A stretch of 64,000 nucleotides of DNA from Didemnitutus sp047777955 (GCF_047777955.1 NZ_CP180537.1:3286001-3350000), one strand, 5' to 3'. Positions 8,830 through 18,042 are shown, numbered from the stretch's first letter. The notes: a model not told the origin generated them from the letters alone. Numbers and translations: made by a program.

Positions 8830-9778
8830 AGAAATTTCTTCCAGTCGGAGCCGAAGAGCATGACTTCGGGCTCGAGGTCGATGCCGCGCGCGGCCTTCAC
8901 GCGCGCCCGGACGACGCGCACGAGCGCGAGGATGTCGGCGGCGGTGGCGCGGTCGCGGTTGACGATGAAGTTGGCGTGGACGCGCGAGACCTCGGCGCCG
9001 CCGACGCGCTCGCCCTTGAGGCCGCACTCGTCGATCACGCGGCCGGCGGAGGTGCCGGGCGGGTTCTTGAAGATGCACCCGGCGCTCGGCTCGCGCGGCT
9101 GCGATTCCTGGCGCTTCTTCGTGTAGGCCTCGATCTGCTGCCGGATCGCCGCGGCGTCGGCGGGCTGGCGCGGCACGAGGAAGGCCCCGAGCGCGACCGC
9201 GGTCTCGAGCTCGGCGCAATGCCGGTAGTCGACGTGCATCGCGGCCTTCGGCAGCACGCGCTTTTCCCCGCGAGCGTCATCAGATGGACTTCGTCGACGA
9301 CGTCGAAGGTCCACCCGCCCATGGCGCCGGCATTCATGCGCAGCGCGCCGCCGACCGAGGCGGGGATGCCCTCCATGAACTCGAAGCCGGACAGGCCCGC
9401 CTTGGCGGCGAGGCCGCAGAGGTTCTTCAGGCGCAGGCCGGCGCCGACCCAGACGCGGCCGTCGGCCTGCGGCGCGAACGCCTGCCAGCCCGGATGCGCG
9501 AGGCTGATCACGAGGCCCTCGACACCCTCGTCGGGCACGACGAGGTTCGAGCCGCGGCCGAGCATGAACACCGGCAGGCCGCGCGCGTGCGCCGCGGCGA
9601 GGAGCGTGCGGAGGTCGGCTTCGTCCGCCGGCTCGGCGTAGACGCGCGCGGGGCCGCCGACGCGCATCGTCGTCTTCGGGCCCAGCGGCTCGCGCTCGAC
9701 CAGCTTCGTCGCGGCCGCGAGCGCCGGGCGCACGGCGGCGAGAAAGCCGGACCAGGAATCCTGTGCGGGGGCGCTCAT
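8826..9778 (-). CDS. murB: UDP-N-acetylenolpyruvoylglucosamine reductase MurB (frameshifted in this sequence)
   Basis: An FAD enzyme that reduces UDP-GlcNAc-enolpyruvate to UDP-MurNAc in the cytoplasm. The N-terminal half has the FAD motifs TTMRVGGPARVYAEP, MLGRGSNLVVPDEG and GIPASVGGALRMNAGAMGG. The C-terminal half has the substrate-domain motif AGCIFKNPPGTSAGRVIDE. The two lie in different frames and meet at the C4 run 9266-9269. Adding one base gives 317 residues of normal architecture. It starts with ATGA overlap on murG and ends with ATGA overlap on ddl. In many genomes murC precedes murB; here murG does. Confidence 0.93.
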
Positions 9779-10913
9779 GCGGACTGGGCGGGCGCCGGCG
9801 TGTGGCGCAGGTGGCGGCGCGGCGGCAGGCGCTGGGCCAGCTCCTCGAGGTCCTGCACGATCGTGGCCACGGCGTCCTCGTGCGCCATGCGGTGGAGGTT
9901 CTCGCGAAATTTGTTCAGCAGCCAGTCGTTGAAGAGCACGTCGAAGACCTCCTGCTGCAGGAGCGAGAGCGCGTTCTGGTCGATGACGAGCCCCCGCCCT
10001 GCTGCTCGAAATAGCGCGCGTTGGCCCACTGGTGGTTGTCGGCCGCGAACGGATAGGGCACGAGCACGGCGGGCGTCTCGCAGCGGACGAGCTCCGCGAT
10101 CGTGCCGGCGCCGGCGCGGCTGACGACGAGGTCGGCGGCGGAGAGCAGGACCCCGACGCGGTCGGTGAACGGCTCGAACCACGCGCGGACGACCTCGCCC
10201 TGCTTGGTGCGCAGCTCGCGGACGGACGCCTCGCCCTTGCCCAGGCCGGTAACGCACCAGACCTGCACGCCTTCCTGCGCCAGGGCGGCGAGGTGATCGA
10301 CGACCCACTGGTTCAAATTGCCGGAGCCCTGGCTGCCGCCGACGATGACGAGCAGCTTCTGCGTCTGGTCGACCCCGAGCTGGGCGCGCGCCTCGGTGCG
10401 CGACAGGCGCACGACCTCGGGGCGGACGGGCAGGCCGGTGTGCCGCACCATCAGGCCGAGGCGGCCCGGCAGGCGGACGCCCGGCGGCAGGTAGAGGCGC
10501 TGCGCGAAGCGCGAGAGCAGGCGCACGGCGCGGCCGGGCACGCGGTTGGCCTCGTGCAGGGCGACCGGGATCCCGAGGCAGCGCGCCGCCAGCGTGACGC
10601 CGGCGTTGGTGAAGCCGCCGAAGCCCACGACCACGTGCGGCCGGAACTGCGCGAGGTATTTGAGCGAGTAGAACAGGCCGTGCGTCTGCTTGCCGACGCA
10701 GCGCACGAGCACGTCGGGCCGGAGGCCGAAGGGCGCGCCGGGGACCGCCGCGGTGGTGAGGTGCGGGTATTTTTCCGCGAGGCGCGAGTCGACCTTCTTG
10801 TGCGAGATGAAGAGGCGCACGTCGTGGCCGCGGGCGCGGAGGGCTTCCGCGAGCGCGATGCCCGGCGCGAGGTGTCCGCCGGTGCCGCCACAGGCGATGA
10901 GAAAACGGCTCAT
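9775..10913 (-). CDS. murG: UDP-GlcNAc:undecaprenyl-PP-MurNAc-pentapeptide transferase MurG (frameshifted in this sequence)
   Basis: A peripheral inner-membrane GT-B glycosyltransferase that makes lipid II from lipid I. It shows the N-terminal GGTGGHLAPGIALAEAL loop, HEANRVPGR, IVGGSQGSGNLNQ and the UDP-GlcNAc region RAGAGTIAEL followed by PFAADNHQWANARYFEQQ. The frame breaks at the C5 run 9991-9995. One added base continues into GLVIDQNALSLL and gives 379 residues. ATG at 10913 overlaps the ftsW stop as ATGA, and the murG stop overlaps murB in the same way. Confidence 0.94.
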
Positions 10914-12079
10914 GCTTCGACTTCCGCGAGGGCGCGCTTGCGCTCGAGCGGCTTCGGCCGCTCCCACGTGCGCGCGGTGTTGACGATGACGCCGACGAGC
11001 AGGCCCATCAGCAGGAGATTGGAGCCGCCGTAGGAAATGAACGGCAGCGACATGCCCTTGGTGGGCATCATGCCCGTGACCACGGCGAGGTTGATGATCG
11101 CCTGCAGGCACATCAGGAGCAGGCAGCCGGTCACGAGGAGGAACTGGAAGAGGTTCGGCGCGCGCCGCACGTGCATGAGCCCGGCGACGAAGATGGTGAT
11201 GAACAGCGCGACGGTGAGCAGGGTGAAGATCAGGCCCATCTCCTCGCCCATGATGGCGAAGATGAAGTCGGTGTGCGCCTCGGGCAGGAAGGACTGCTGC
11301 TGGCGGCCGTTGCCGATGCCGACGCCCTCGACGCCGCCGGCGGCGAAGGCGAGGATGGCCTGCCAGAGCTGGTAGGCGCCCTCGCTGCGGTTGGCCTCGA
11401 CGTCCATGAAGGCGGTGATGCGGCGCAGGCGGTTCGGGTTGTGCAGCACGAGCACGACGAAGCCCATCAGGGCGAGCGCGACGGACGGCAGGATGAACTT
11501 GAGCCGGCCGCCGGCGAGGAAGAGCAGGATCATCCCGACCGCGCCGCAGAGGAACGCGGTGCCGAAGTCCGGTTCGAGCAGGATGAGGCCGGCGAGGCAG
11601 CCGATGCCCGCGCACGGGTAGAGGAAGCCGCGCTTCAGGTCGTCCATCTTGTTCTGGTTGAGCGCGAGGTAGTGCGAGAGGCCGAAGACGAGCGCGAGCT
11701 TGGCGAATTCCGAGACCTGCAGGCGCAGGCTGCCGAAGCCGAGCCAGCGCCGGCTGCCCTTCACCGAGATGCCGACGTGCGGGATGAGCACGAGGATCAG
11801 CCCGAAGATCGTGATGCCGGCGATGACCCAGGCGAAGTTGCGCAGGCGCTCGAGGTCGGCGCGGGCCACGGCCCAGGCGGCCCCGATCGAAAACGCGAGA
11901 AAGATGAGCTGCTTGTAGAGGAACGAGGTCGGCGCGGCGCCCTTGACCGTGGAGCTGGCGCTAAACAGCACCGTCAGGCCCATAGCCAGCAACGCGGCCA
12001 CGCACACGAGGATGACGCTCGCGGGAGTGATCGTGAGGTGGCGGCGGGGAGAAGAAGGTGGCGCGTCGCTCGAACTCAC
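10910..12079 (-). CDS. ftsW: Lipid II polymerase FtsW (SEDS family)
   Basis: A 389-residue SEDS-family glycosyltransferase of the division septum that works with FtsI. About ten membrane segments are visible. Family motifs are KGSRRWLGFGSLRLQVSEFAKLA near residue 110, LLEPDFGTA near 165, EAHTDFIFAIMGEEMG near 265 and the C-terminal PFISYGGSNLLL. It lies between the LysM protein and murG. The gap to the LysM gene is 22 bases, and the end overlaps murG as ATGA. Confidence 0.96.
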   Translation of the reverse strand: MSSSDAPPSSPRRHLTITPASVILVCVAALLAMGLTVLFSASSTVKGAAPTSFLYKQLIFLAFSIGAAWAVARADLERLRNFAWVIAGITIFGLILVLIPHVGISVKGSRRWLGFGSLRLQVSEFAKLALVFGLSHYLALNQNKMDDLKRGFLYPCAGIGCLAGLILLEPDFGTAFLCGAVGMILLFLAGGRLKFILPSVALALMGFVVLVLHNPNRLRRITAFMDVEANRSEGAYQLWQAILAFAAGGVEGVGIGNGRQQQSFLPEAHTDFIFAIMGEEMGLIFTLLTVALFITIFVAGLMHVRRAPNLFQFLLVTGCLLLMCLQAIINLAVVTGMMPTKGMSLPFISYGGSNLLLMGLLVGVIVNTARTWERPKPLERKRALAEVEA

Positions 12080-12101
12080 CGGGGGGAGAGGTGATGCGGC
12101 G

Positions 12102-13037
12102 TCAGCCCTTCGGCGGCGTCGGCGTCTTCGCGTCGTCGACCTTGATCGTCGGGACGTCGGCCGGCTGCTCCTTCAGGCCGGCGTCGAGGTCCTGCCCCGG
12201 AGGCGGGGCGGCGATTTCAAAATGCGGGGCGGCGGGCGTGACGGTCGGCTCGGCGACCGGGGTCGCGGCCTCCGCGGCGGCCGGCTTGGCGCCGCTGCCG
12301 CCCTTGGCGGCGGGCTTGGAAGCGGTGGACTTCGGCGTCACCGTCTTGAAGCCGGGGATGACCAGCGTCTGGCCGGCGCGGACCTTGGCCGGGTCGGTGA
12401 TGCTGTTGGCGGCGGCGAGCTCGCCGACGGTCACCTGATACTTGCGGGCGATGGTGCCGAGGCTCTCGCCGGGCTGCACGGTGTGGCGCACGGCGTCGCC
12501 GCTGCGGACCGCGGCGGGCGCGGGCGCCGCGGTGGCGGCCTTCATCTCGGTCGCGGAGGTGGTGGCGAGGTCCTTCGGCGCGGGCGCCTTGCCCGGGATG
12601 ATGAGTTTCTTGCCCGGCTGCAGCGTGGCGCCGACGGCGAGGTTGTTGGCCTTGGCGAGTTCGGCGACGCTGAGATGGTTCTTCTTGGCGATGCTCCAGA
12701 GGGAATCGCCGCGGCCGACGGTGTAGGTGCTGACCGGCGCGACCTCCTCGGCCGGCTTGGCCGGCGTGATCGCGGCGGCGTTGGGCGAGCCGGGACGCGT
12801 GGGCTCGGCCCGGCCGTAGGCGGCGGGCGGGGCGTAGGTCACGGCGCCGGCGTCGGCGGGCGCGGGCGTGTAGCTGACCGGCGCGGCGCCGGTGTCGGTG
12901 CCGCTGACGTTGGGCACGGTGGCGTCGGGCGTCGGGACGTTGCGCGGGCTCGATTGGCAGCCCGGGCTGGCGAAAATGAAGATAAACGCGAGCAGGTGCA
13001 CGGCGATGACTGCTCCGAAGATCTGCAGGATTTTCAT
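12102..13037 (-). CDS. Secreted protein with two LysM domains, inside the dcw cluster
   Basis: A 311-residue exported protein. An N-terminal hydrophobic helix (residues 5-25) ends in ASPGC, a weak lipobox, so it may be a lipoprotein. A Pro/Ala/Thr-rich stretch follows. There are two LysM modules: about 103-148 (YTVGRGDSLWSIAKKNHLS to GKKLIIPG) and about 185-230 (HTVQPGESLGTIARKYQVT to GQTLVIPG). LysM binds peptidoglycan glycan chains. The tail is low-complexity with no catalytic domain visible. Placement between mraY and ftsW, where murD would often be, suggests a role at the septal wall, which is inference. Confidence 0.85.
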   Translation of the reverse strand: MKILQIFGAVIAVHLLAFIFIFASPGCQSSPRNVPTPDATVPNVSGTDTGAAPVSYTPAPADAGAVTYAPPAAYGRAEPTRPGSPNAAAITPAKPAEEVAPVSTYTVGRGDSLWSIAKKNHLSVAELAKANNLAVGATLQPGKKLIIPGKAPAPKDLATTSATEMKAATAAPAPAAVRSGDAVRHTVQPGESLGTIARKYQVTVGELAAANSITDPAKVRAGQTLVIPGFKTVTPKSTASKPAAKGGSGAKPAAAEAATPVAEPTVTPAAPHFEIAAPPPGQDLDAGLKEQPADVPTIKVDDAKTPTPPKG

Positions 13038-13143
13038 GGGTGAAGTATGGGTCGGTGATTCGGCGATTTGCTATCTAAAAATGGACCGCGCGCGGCGCTT
13101 CGCACGCGATTGACGAGACGGGCGCGCCGCGGGGCGGCGCGCG

Positions 13144-13224
13144 TCACGGATCGGTCCGCGGCTGGTCCAGCGTGAGCAGCGCCTGGAGGATCAGCAGGGA
13201 GACGATGACGAGCACGATGGTCAT
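13144..13224 (-). CDS. Possible 26-residue single-helix membrane microprotein
   Basis: A very short ORF from ATG at 13224 to TGA at 13144. The peptide begins MTIVLVIVSLLILQALL and ends LDQPRTDP: one hydrophobic helix and a short polar tail. All but one sense codon end in G or C, matching the coding bias of the neighbouring genes. It has the same direction as the cluster and lies between a 59-residue ORF and the LysM gene. No Shine-Dalgarno site is seen, but most genes here lack one. I do not recognise it. A chance ORF remains possible at this length. Confidence 0.4.
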   Translation of the reverse strand: MTIVLVIVSLLILQALLTLDQPRTDP

Positions 13225-13294
13225 GGAAAGCGAGCAGGGGTCCGACGACAGCGGGTGGTTTTGGTTCCGGTTAAGGTAATGAATAAAGAACCTG

Positions 13295-13474
13295 TCAGCG
13301 GACTCCTGCGAAAGTGCGGGCGGTCTTCAGCGGCAGCTCGGGCAGCGTGACGCCGCGGCGGAGGCGGCGGAGCTTGCCGCTCGAGCGGACGAGCGGCTGC
13401 TTGAGCAGGAGGAGACCGGCGTGGGAGATTTCTCGGAAGCTGGGCGTGAGATCGGAGCTGAAGTCGATGGGCAT
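13295..13474 (-). CDS. Unrecognised 59-residue basic protein after mraY
   Basis: The ATG lies 10 bases after the mraY stop, exactly where murD would be expected. The peptide begins MPIDFSSDLTPSFREISHAG, then has a leucine-rich run (LLLLKQPLV) and an arginine-rich segment (KLRRLRRGVTLPELPL). About 88% of codons end in G or C, so it looks coding. It shows no nucleotide-binding or ligase motif of MurD, so I do not call it a murD remnant. The 70 bases after it hold an AT-rich patch (13266-13291) that could carry an internal promoter. The function is unknown. Confidence 0.55.
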   Translation of the reverse strand: MPIDFSSDLTPSFREISHAGLLLLKQPLVRSSGKLRRLRRGVTLPELPLKTARTFAGVR

Positions 13475-13484
13475 GGTTGTGGGG

Positions 13485-14600
13485 TCAGCGGAGTTTCAGC
13501 GTGGCCAGGCCGACGAGGGCGAAGCCGAGGGAAAGGACCCAGAAGCGGAGCACGACCTTGGTCTCCGGCCAGCCGAGCTTCTGGAAATGGTGGTGGATCG
13601 GCGCCATGCGGAAGAGCCGGCGGCCCTCGCCGTAGCGGCGCTTGGTGAACTTGAACCAGCTCACCTGGAAGACGACCGAGAGCAGCTCCATCACGAACAC
13701 GCCGCCGATGATCACGAGCGTGAACGGCTGGTGGATCATGAACGCGATCACGCCGATGAGGCCGCCGAGGGCGAGCGAGCCGGTGTCGCCCATGAACACC
13801 TCGGCCGGGTGCGAGTTGAACCAGAGGAAGGCCATGCAGCCGCCGATCAGCGCGCCGCACACGACGGTGAGCTCGCCCGCGCCGGGCACGTGGCTGAGCA
13901 GGAGGTATTCCGAGAAGATCGAGTTGCCCGCGATGTAGGCCATGATGCCCAGCACGAGCGCCACCGTGATCGTGCAGCCGACGGCGAGGCCGTCGAGGCC
14001 GTCGGTGAGGTTGATAGCGTTGGAGAAGCCGACGATCCAGAGGTAGATCAGCACCAGCAGCAGCCACCACGGCATGTGCGCGATCAGCGCGTCCTTGAGG
14101 AACGGCACCCAGAGCTCGCGGATCTTGTTCGCGCTGAGCGGATGCCAGAGCAGCACGCCGAGCGCGACGCCGGTGGCGAGCGACTGCCAGCCGATCTTCT
14201 CCCAGGGCTTGATGCCGTCCTTGTTCTTGTGGACGACCTTGAGGTAGTCGTCGCGCCAGCCCGGCACGGTCAGCGCGGCGTAGACGAAGAGGGCGACGAA
14301 GACCCAGACGTTGGGCCGCGCCCAGAGCACGCTGCTGAGGAAGACCGACAGGAAGATGATGAGCCCGCCCATCGTCGGCGTGTGCTTCTTGTCGAAGTAG
14401 GTCGCGCCGAGCGCGCCGGTGCGCTCGTCGATGTAGCCGTGGCCGAACTTCAGCTCGCGGAAGCGCCGGATGAGCCAGGGGCCGATGAGGAAGCCGATGA
14501 CGAGCGCGGTGGCCGAGCCCATGATGATGCGGAACGTCTGCGAGGCGAAGAGGCGCAGCGGTCCGAAATACTGCTCGTAGTCGGCGAGGTAGCTAAGCAT
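13485..14600 (-). CDS. mraY: Phospho-MurNAc-pentapeptide translocase MraY
   Basis: A 371-residue polytopic enzyme that moves phospho-MurNAc-pentapeptide to undecaprenyl phosphate, giving lipid I. Visible motifs are DKKHTPTMGGL near residue 70, the paired aspartates of VPGWRDDYLKV near 115, NAINLTDGLDGLA near 195, FMGDTGSLALGG near 260 and MAPIHHHF near 325. I chose ATG at 14600 (MLSYLADYEQYF), the typical family start; an in-frame start 30 bases upstream would add little. The start overlaps the end of the 102-residue ORF by 8 bases. Confidence 0.97.
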   Translation of the reverse strand: MLSYLADYEQYFGPLRLFASQTFRIIMGSATALVIGFLIGPWLIRRFRELKFGHGYIDERTGALGATYFDKKHTPTMGGLIIFLSVFLSSVLWARPNVWVFVALFVYAALTVPGWRDDYLKVVHKNKDGIKPWEKIGWQSLATGVALGVLLWHPLSANKIRELWVPFLKDALIAHMPWWLLLVLIYLWIVGFSNAINLTDGLDGLAVGCTITVALVLGIMAYIAGNSIFSEYLLLSHVPGAGELTVVCGALIGGCMAFLWFNSHPAEVFMGDTGSLALGGLIGVIAFMIHQPFTLVIIGGVFVMELLSVVFQVSWFKFTKRRYGEGRRLFRMAPIHHHFQKLGWPETKVVLRFWVLSLGFALVGLATLKLR

Positions 14601-14901
14601 GGGCGTGGAAGCGGCGGGGCCGCGCGGCAAGGTAGCGGCCGTAGGACTCGCGGATCACGCGGGCCACGGACGAGGGAGGCTCGGAGAGCGGGGACAGGTT
14701 CTGCGCGGCGCGCTCGCTCCAGGCGGCGTTCTCGGTGACGGAGCGGACGGCGACGCCCGCCGGCTCGCCGGCGGTCGTCGAGGTGGCCAGGCACTCCTCG
14801 AAGCGTGCGGGCGCCGCGTTCGGCGCGACCCGGCCGGGCGACGCGGCCGCGCCGGACGCGAAGTCCGGGGCGAGCGCGGAGGAAAGGCCGGCGAGTTTCA
14901 T
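14593..14901 (-). CDS. Unrecognised 102-residue protein between murF and mraY
   Basis: The start follows the murF stop in the junction TGAGCCATG, and the end overlaps mraY by 8 bases, so it is embedded in the operon. Nearly every codon ends in G or C, strongly supporting coding. The protein is Ala/Ser/Pro-rich at first (MKLAGLSSALAPDFASGAAA), with a more structured C-terminus (SSVARVIRESYGRYLAARPR). There is no signal peptide, clear membrane helix or known motif. The position suggests a link to precursor synthesis, but the function is unknown. Confidence 0.7.
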   Translation of the reverse strand: MKLAGLSSALAPDFASGAAASPGRVAPNAAPARFEECLATSTTAGEPAGVAVRSVTENAAWSERAAQNLSPLSEPPSSVARVIRESYGRYLAARPRRFHAHA

Positions 14902-14904
14902 GGC

Positions 14905-16275
14905 TCAGTGGGCGGCGGCCTGCGGGTCGAGGACGGTCTCGAGGCGATAGCGGCGGCTGCCCTTGAGGAAGGCGGCGCCCGAGAAGGTCGCGAGCCGCGC
15001 GCGGACCGCCCCGAGGTCGGTGACGACGGCGATCTGTTCCGGATCGTTGCCGTTCTCGAGCAGGCCCTCGCGCAGCGCGGCGGCGTGGGTGCCGATCGCG
15101 AAGAGGAAATCGCCCGGCCGGAGCAGGATGGTGCGGCCGAGCTGCTGGTGGAAATCCGCCGCCGCCGCGCCGAGCTCCTCCATGCCGCCGAGGACGTAGA
15201 GGCGCGGCAGCTCCGGCCGCGCGAGGCCGGCGAAGGCCGCGATGGCGTCGGCCATCGAGGCGGGATTGGCGTTGTAGAAATCGCAGTAGACCTCGGCCTC
15301 CCCCACCCGCTGCATCTCGCCGCGCCACTTCGAGGGCTGCCAGGCGGCGAGGCGCGACTGGAGCGTGGCGTCGTCGACGCCGAGCTCGGAGGCGAGCGCG
15401 AGCGCGAGCGCGGCGTTCTGGGCCATGCCGCCGGAGACGCGGCGGAGGATGAAGGTGCGCTTCGCGCCGAGCGTGACCTCGGTGCGGTCGGGCCGGTGCA
15501 GGACGGTGAACTGCACGGTGCGGCCGTCGACCCGCACCATGGCCTCGTTCGCCGGCACGAGCACGAGCGGATGGGCGAGCGCGCGGAAGGGCGCATACTG
15601 CGCGCACGCGACCGGGAACACCTGCAGGCCGCCGGCGCGGACGCCGGTCAGCATCTGGACCTTTTCCGCCGCCACGCCCTCGAGCGAGCCGAGCTTCTCC
15701 AGGTGCGCGGGACCGACGAGCGTCACGATCGCGTGGTCGGGCTGGATCATGCCGGCGAGGTCGCGCATCTCGCCCGGCATGTTGATGCCCGCCTCGATCA
15801 CCGCGGCGGCGTGCGCGGCCGGGTCGAGCTGGGTGAGCGTGAGCGGGACGCCGATGAAATTGTTGAGGTTGCCGGCGGTGGCGAGGACCGACGGGGCGCC
15901 GCCGAGGAGCAGCGCGACGAGGTCCTTGGTCGAGGTCTTGCCCGCGCTGCCGGTGATGCCGATGACGCGGCCGGCGAAGGTGCGGCGGTGCGCGGCGGCG
16001 ATGGCCTGGAAGGCGCGGAGCGGATCGGCGACCACGAGCTGCGGCAGGGCGGCGCCGGCGATCTCCCGGGCGACGAGCGCAGCGGCGGCGCCCTTCGCCG
16101 CGGCGGCGGCGAGGAAGTCGTGGCCGTCGCGCTGCTCGGTCTTCAGCGCGACGAAGACCTGGCCGGCGGCCAGCGTGCGGGTGTCCTGGTTGAAGCCCGA
16201 AAGCGACGAGACCGGCATCGTTGTCCAACGACCACCGGTCCACGCGGCGAGCGACTGCGGGGCGAACTCACGCAT
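14905..16275 (-). CDS. murF: UDP-MurNAc-tripeptide--D-Ala-D-Ala ligase MurF
   Basis: A 456-residue Mur ligase that adds D-Ala-D-Ala to the UDP-MurNAc tripeptide using ATP. It has an N-terminal UDP-binding domain (DTRTLAAGQVFVALKTE), a central ATPase domain with VIGITGSAGKTSTKD near residue 104 and EAGINMPGEM near 160, and a C-terminal domain with DFYNANPASMADA near 335. Length is normal. ATG at 16275 overlaps the end of a 58-residue ORF by 8 bases. Its stop is followed by the TGAGCCATG junction. Confidence 0.95.
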   Translation of the reverse strand: MREFAPQSLAAWTGGRWTTMPVSSLSGFNQDTRTLAAGQVFVALKTEQRDGHDFLAAAAAKGAAAALVAREIAGAALPQLVVADPLRAFQAIAAAHRRTFAGRVIGITGSAGKTSTKDLVALLLGGAPSVLATAGNLNNFIGVPLTLTQLDPAAHAAAVIEAGINMPGEMRDLAGMIQPDHAIVTLVGPAHLEKLGSLEGVAAEKVQMLTGVRAGGLQVFPVACAQYAPFRALAHPLVLVPANEAMVRVDGRTVQFTVLHRPDRTEVTLGAKRTFILRRVSGGMAQNAALALALASELGVDDATLQSRLAAWQPSKWRGEMQRVGEAEVYCDFYNANPASMADAIAAFAGLARPELPRLYVLGGMEELGAAAADFHQQLGRTILLRPGDFLFAIGTHAAALREGLLENGNDPEQIAVVTDLGAVRARLATFSGAAFLKGSRRYRLETVLDPQAAAH

Positions 16276-16444
16276 GGCGGTTGCTCGCGAGGTTGATGGC
16301 GCCGAGCTGCAGCGCGCTCGCGCCGTCGGGGCGCTGGCGCCGCGGCGCGCGCTTGGCGCGCACCCAGGTGGCGGCCGGCTTGAGGGCGTCGGCCGTCCCG
16401 GGCTTGGGCGCGATGCGGGGCGGGTTTTCCGGGAGACGGTCCAT
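16268..16444 (-). CDS. Unrecognised 58-residue basic protein between murE and murF
   Basis: ATG at 16444 lies five bases after the murE stop and TGA overlaps the murF start by 8 bases, so no space is left around it. About 55 of 58 codons end in G or C. The peptide begins MDRLPENPPRIAPKPGTADA, has a basic middle (RAKRAPRRQRPDGA) and ends SALQLGAINLASNRHA. No membrane helix or known motif is visible. It may be a coupling ORF that carries ribosomes from murE into murF, or a small functional protein. Confidence 0.6.
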   Translation of the reverse strand: MDRLPENPPRIAPKPGTADALKPAATWVRAKRAPRRQRPDGASALQLGAINLASNRHA

Positions 16445-16449
16445 GGCGC

Positions 16450-18042
16450 TCAGAGCGGTTTGAGCTGCTTGATGCCGATGAGCTCGCGGACGACCTGGCG
16501 GTCGTCGAACGGCACGACGGTGTCGGCGAGTTCCTGGAAGGTCTCGTGGCCCTTGCCGGCGATGAGCAGGCAGTCGCCCGGGCGCGCGGCGTCGAGCGCG
16601 AGGCTGATGGCGCGGCGGCGGTCCTCCACGAAGGTGATCCGCTCCGGCGCGGTGACGCCGGGCTTCATGTCGGAGAAGATCTGGAGCAGCGGCTCGTGGC
16701 GCGGGTTGTCGGCGGTGGCCCAGGCGGCGTCGGCGAGTTCCTGCACGGCGGCGGTCATGAGCGCGCGCTTAGCGCGGTCGCGGTTGCCGCCGCAGCCGAA
16801 GACGACGAGGAGGCGGCCGGGCGTGATGGCCTTGAGCATGCCGAGGGCGTTGCGCAGGGCGTCGTCGGTGTGGGCGTAGTCGACGAGGACGTTGAACGGC
16901 TGGCCGGCGTCCACGCGCTCCATGCGGCCGGAGACGCCGGTGAAGCTCTTCAGGCGGGGGGCGATGATCTGCGGGTCGCGGCCGAGGGCGTAGCAGGCGG
17001 CGAAGGCGGCGAGGACGTTGGAGACGTTGTAGCGGCCGATGAGCGGGCTCTCGATCTCGGCGCGGCCCTCCGGCCAGACGAGGGTGAACGCCGCGCCGGT
17101 GAAGCCGAGGCGGATGTTCTCGGCGCGGATCTGGGCGTCGGGCGCCTCGCCGAAGGTGACGAGCCGGATCGTCGCGGGCGCGTCGGCGGCGAGGCGGCGG
17201 CCGTGCGGGTCGTCGAGGTTGATCGCGGCCGCGCGCGGCGCGGGCGCGGTCTCGCCGCGGAAGAGGCGCGCCTTGACCGCGAAGTAGGCGTCCATCGAGC
17301 CGTGGTAGTCGAGGTGGTCCTGCGTGAGGTTGGTGAAGACCGCGACGCCGAACTGCATGCCGAGCACGCGCTGCTGGTCGATGCCGTGGGAGCTGACCTC
17401 CATCACGGCCTGGCGGCAGCCGGCGTCGCGCATCTGGGCGAGCATGCCGTAGAGCTCGAGCGCCTCGGGCGTGGTGCGGTAGGACGGGACGACGCGGGCG
17501 CCGAGGTCGTAGTTGACGGTGCCAATGAGGCCGACGCGCTGGCGGTCGGTGGAGAGGAGGTGCTTGGCGAGGGCGGCGACGGTGGTCTTGCCGTTGGTGC
17601 CGGTGACGCCGACGAGGTCGAGCGAGCGGTCGGGGAACTTGAAGAAGCGCTGGGAGACGCGCGCGAGCAGGCGGCGGGCGTCGGCCACCTGCACGTAGGT
17701 GACGCGGGCGGAGGTGACGGCGGGGATCTTCTCCGCGATGATGGCGACGGCGCCGCGGTTGACGGCCTCGTCGATGAAGAGGTTGCCGTCGGCGCGGCGG
17801 CCGGGGAGCGCGAAGAAGAGGTTGCCGTGCAGCACCCGGCGGCTGTCCATCGCCAGGCCGGAGATGGGGCGGTCGAGATCGCCCTTGCTCGCGACGATTT
17901 CGTCGTCGTTGAGGAAGTCGGAGAGCTTCGGCGCCATTTTGAAGATCTGTTGGGACATGCGGTCGACCGGGCGGCGGCGGGTGGCCGGCAGCGAGCGGAA
18001 GGCCGCGACGAGCGGATAGTTGGGTGTGAGGTAGCCGATCAT
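16450..18042 (-). CDS. murE: UDP-MurNAc-tripeptide synthetase MurE (meso-diaminopimelate type)
   Basis: A Mur ligase adding the third residue to UDP-MurNAc-L-Ala-D-Glu. It shows DSRRVLHGNLFFALPG, the ATP loop GVTGTNGKTT, EVSSHGIDQQRV, FTNLTQDHLDYHG and DYAHTDDALRNAL. The motif DNPRHEPL is that of meso-diaminopimelate-adding enzymes. I chose ATG at 18042 because it overlaps the ftsI stop as ATGA and has GGAG seven bases upstream, giving 530 residues. Internal ATGs at 17958 or 17937 (MAPKLSDFL) would give the more usual length, so the first 28-35 residues are uncertain. Confidence 0.95.
   Translation of the reverse strand: MIGYLTPNYPLVAAFRSLPATRRRPVDRMSQQIFKMAPKLSDFLNDDEIVASKGDLDRPISGLAMDSRRVLHGNLFFALPGRRADGNLFIDEAVNRGAVAIIAEKIPAVTSARVTYVQVADARRLLARVSQRFFKFPDRSLDLVGVTGTNGKTTVAALAKHLLSTDRQRVGLIGTVNYDLGARVVPSYRTTPEALELYGMLAQMRDAGCRQAVMEVSSHGIDQQRVLGMQFGVAVFTNLTQDHLDYHGSMDAYFAVKARLFRGETAPAPRAAAINLDDPHGRRLAADAPATIRLVTFGEAPDAQIRAENIRLGFTGAAFTLVWPEGRAEIESPLIGRYNVSNVLAAFAACYALGRDPQIIAPRLKSFTGVSGRMERVDAGQPFNVLVDYAHTDDALRNALGMLKAITPGRLLVVFGCGGNRDRAKRALMTAAVQELADAAWATADNPRHEPLLQIFSDMKPGVTAPERITFVEDRRRAISLALDAARPGDCLLIAGKGHETFQELADTVVPFDDRQVVRELIGIKQLKPL

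Noticed and set aside
13295..13474. Remnant of murD after mraY
   Set aside because: The 59-residue peptide shows no P-loop, no NAD-like start GxGxSG and no Mur ligase motif, and has its own coding bias.
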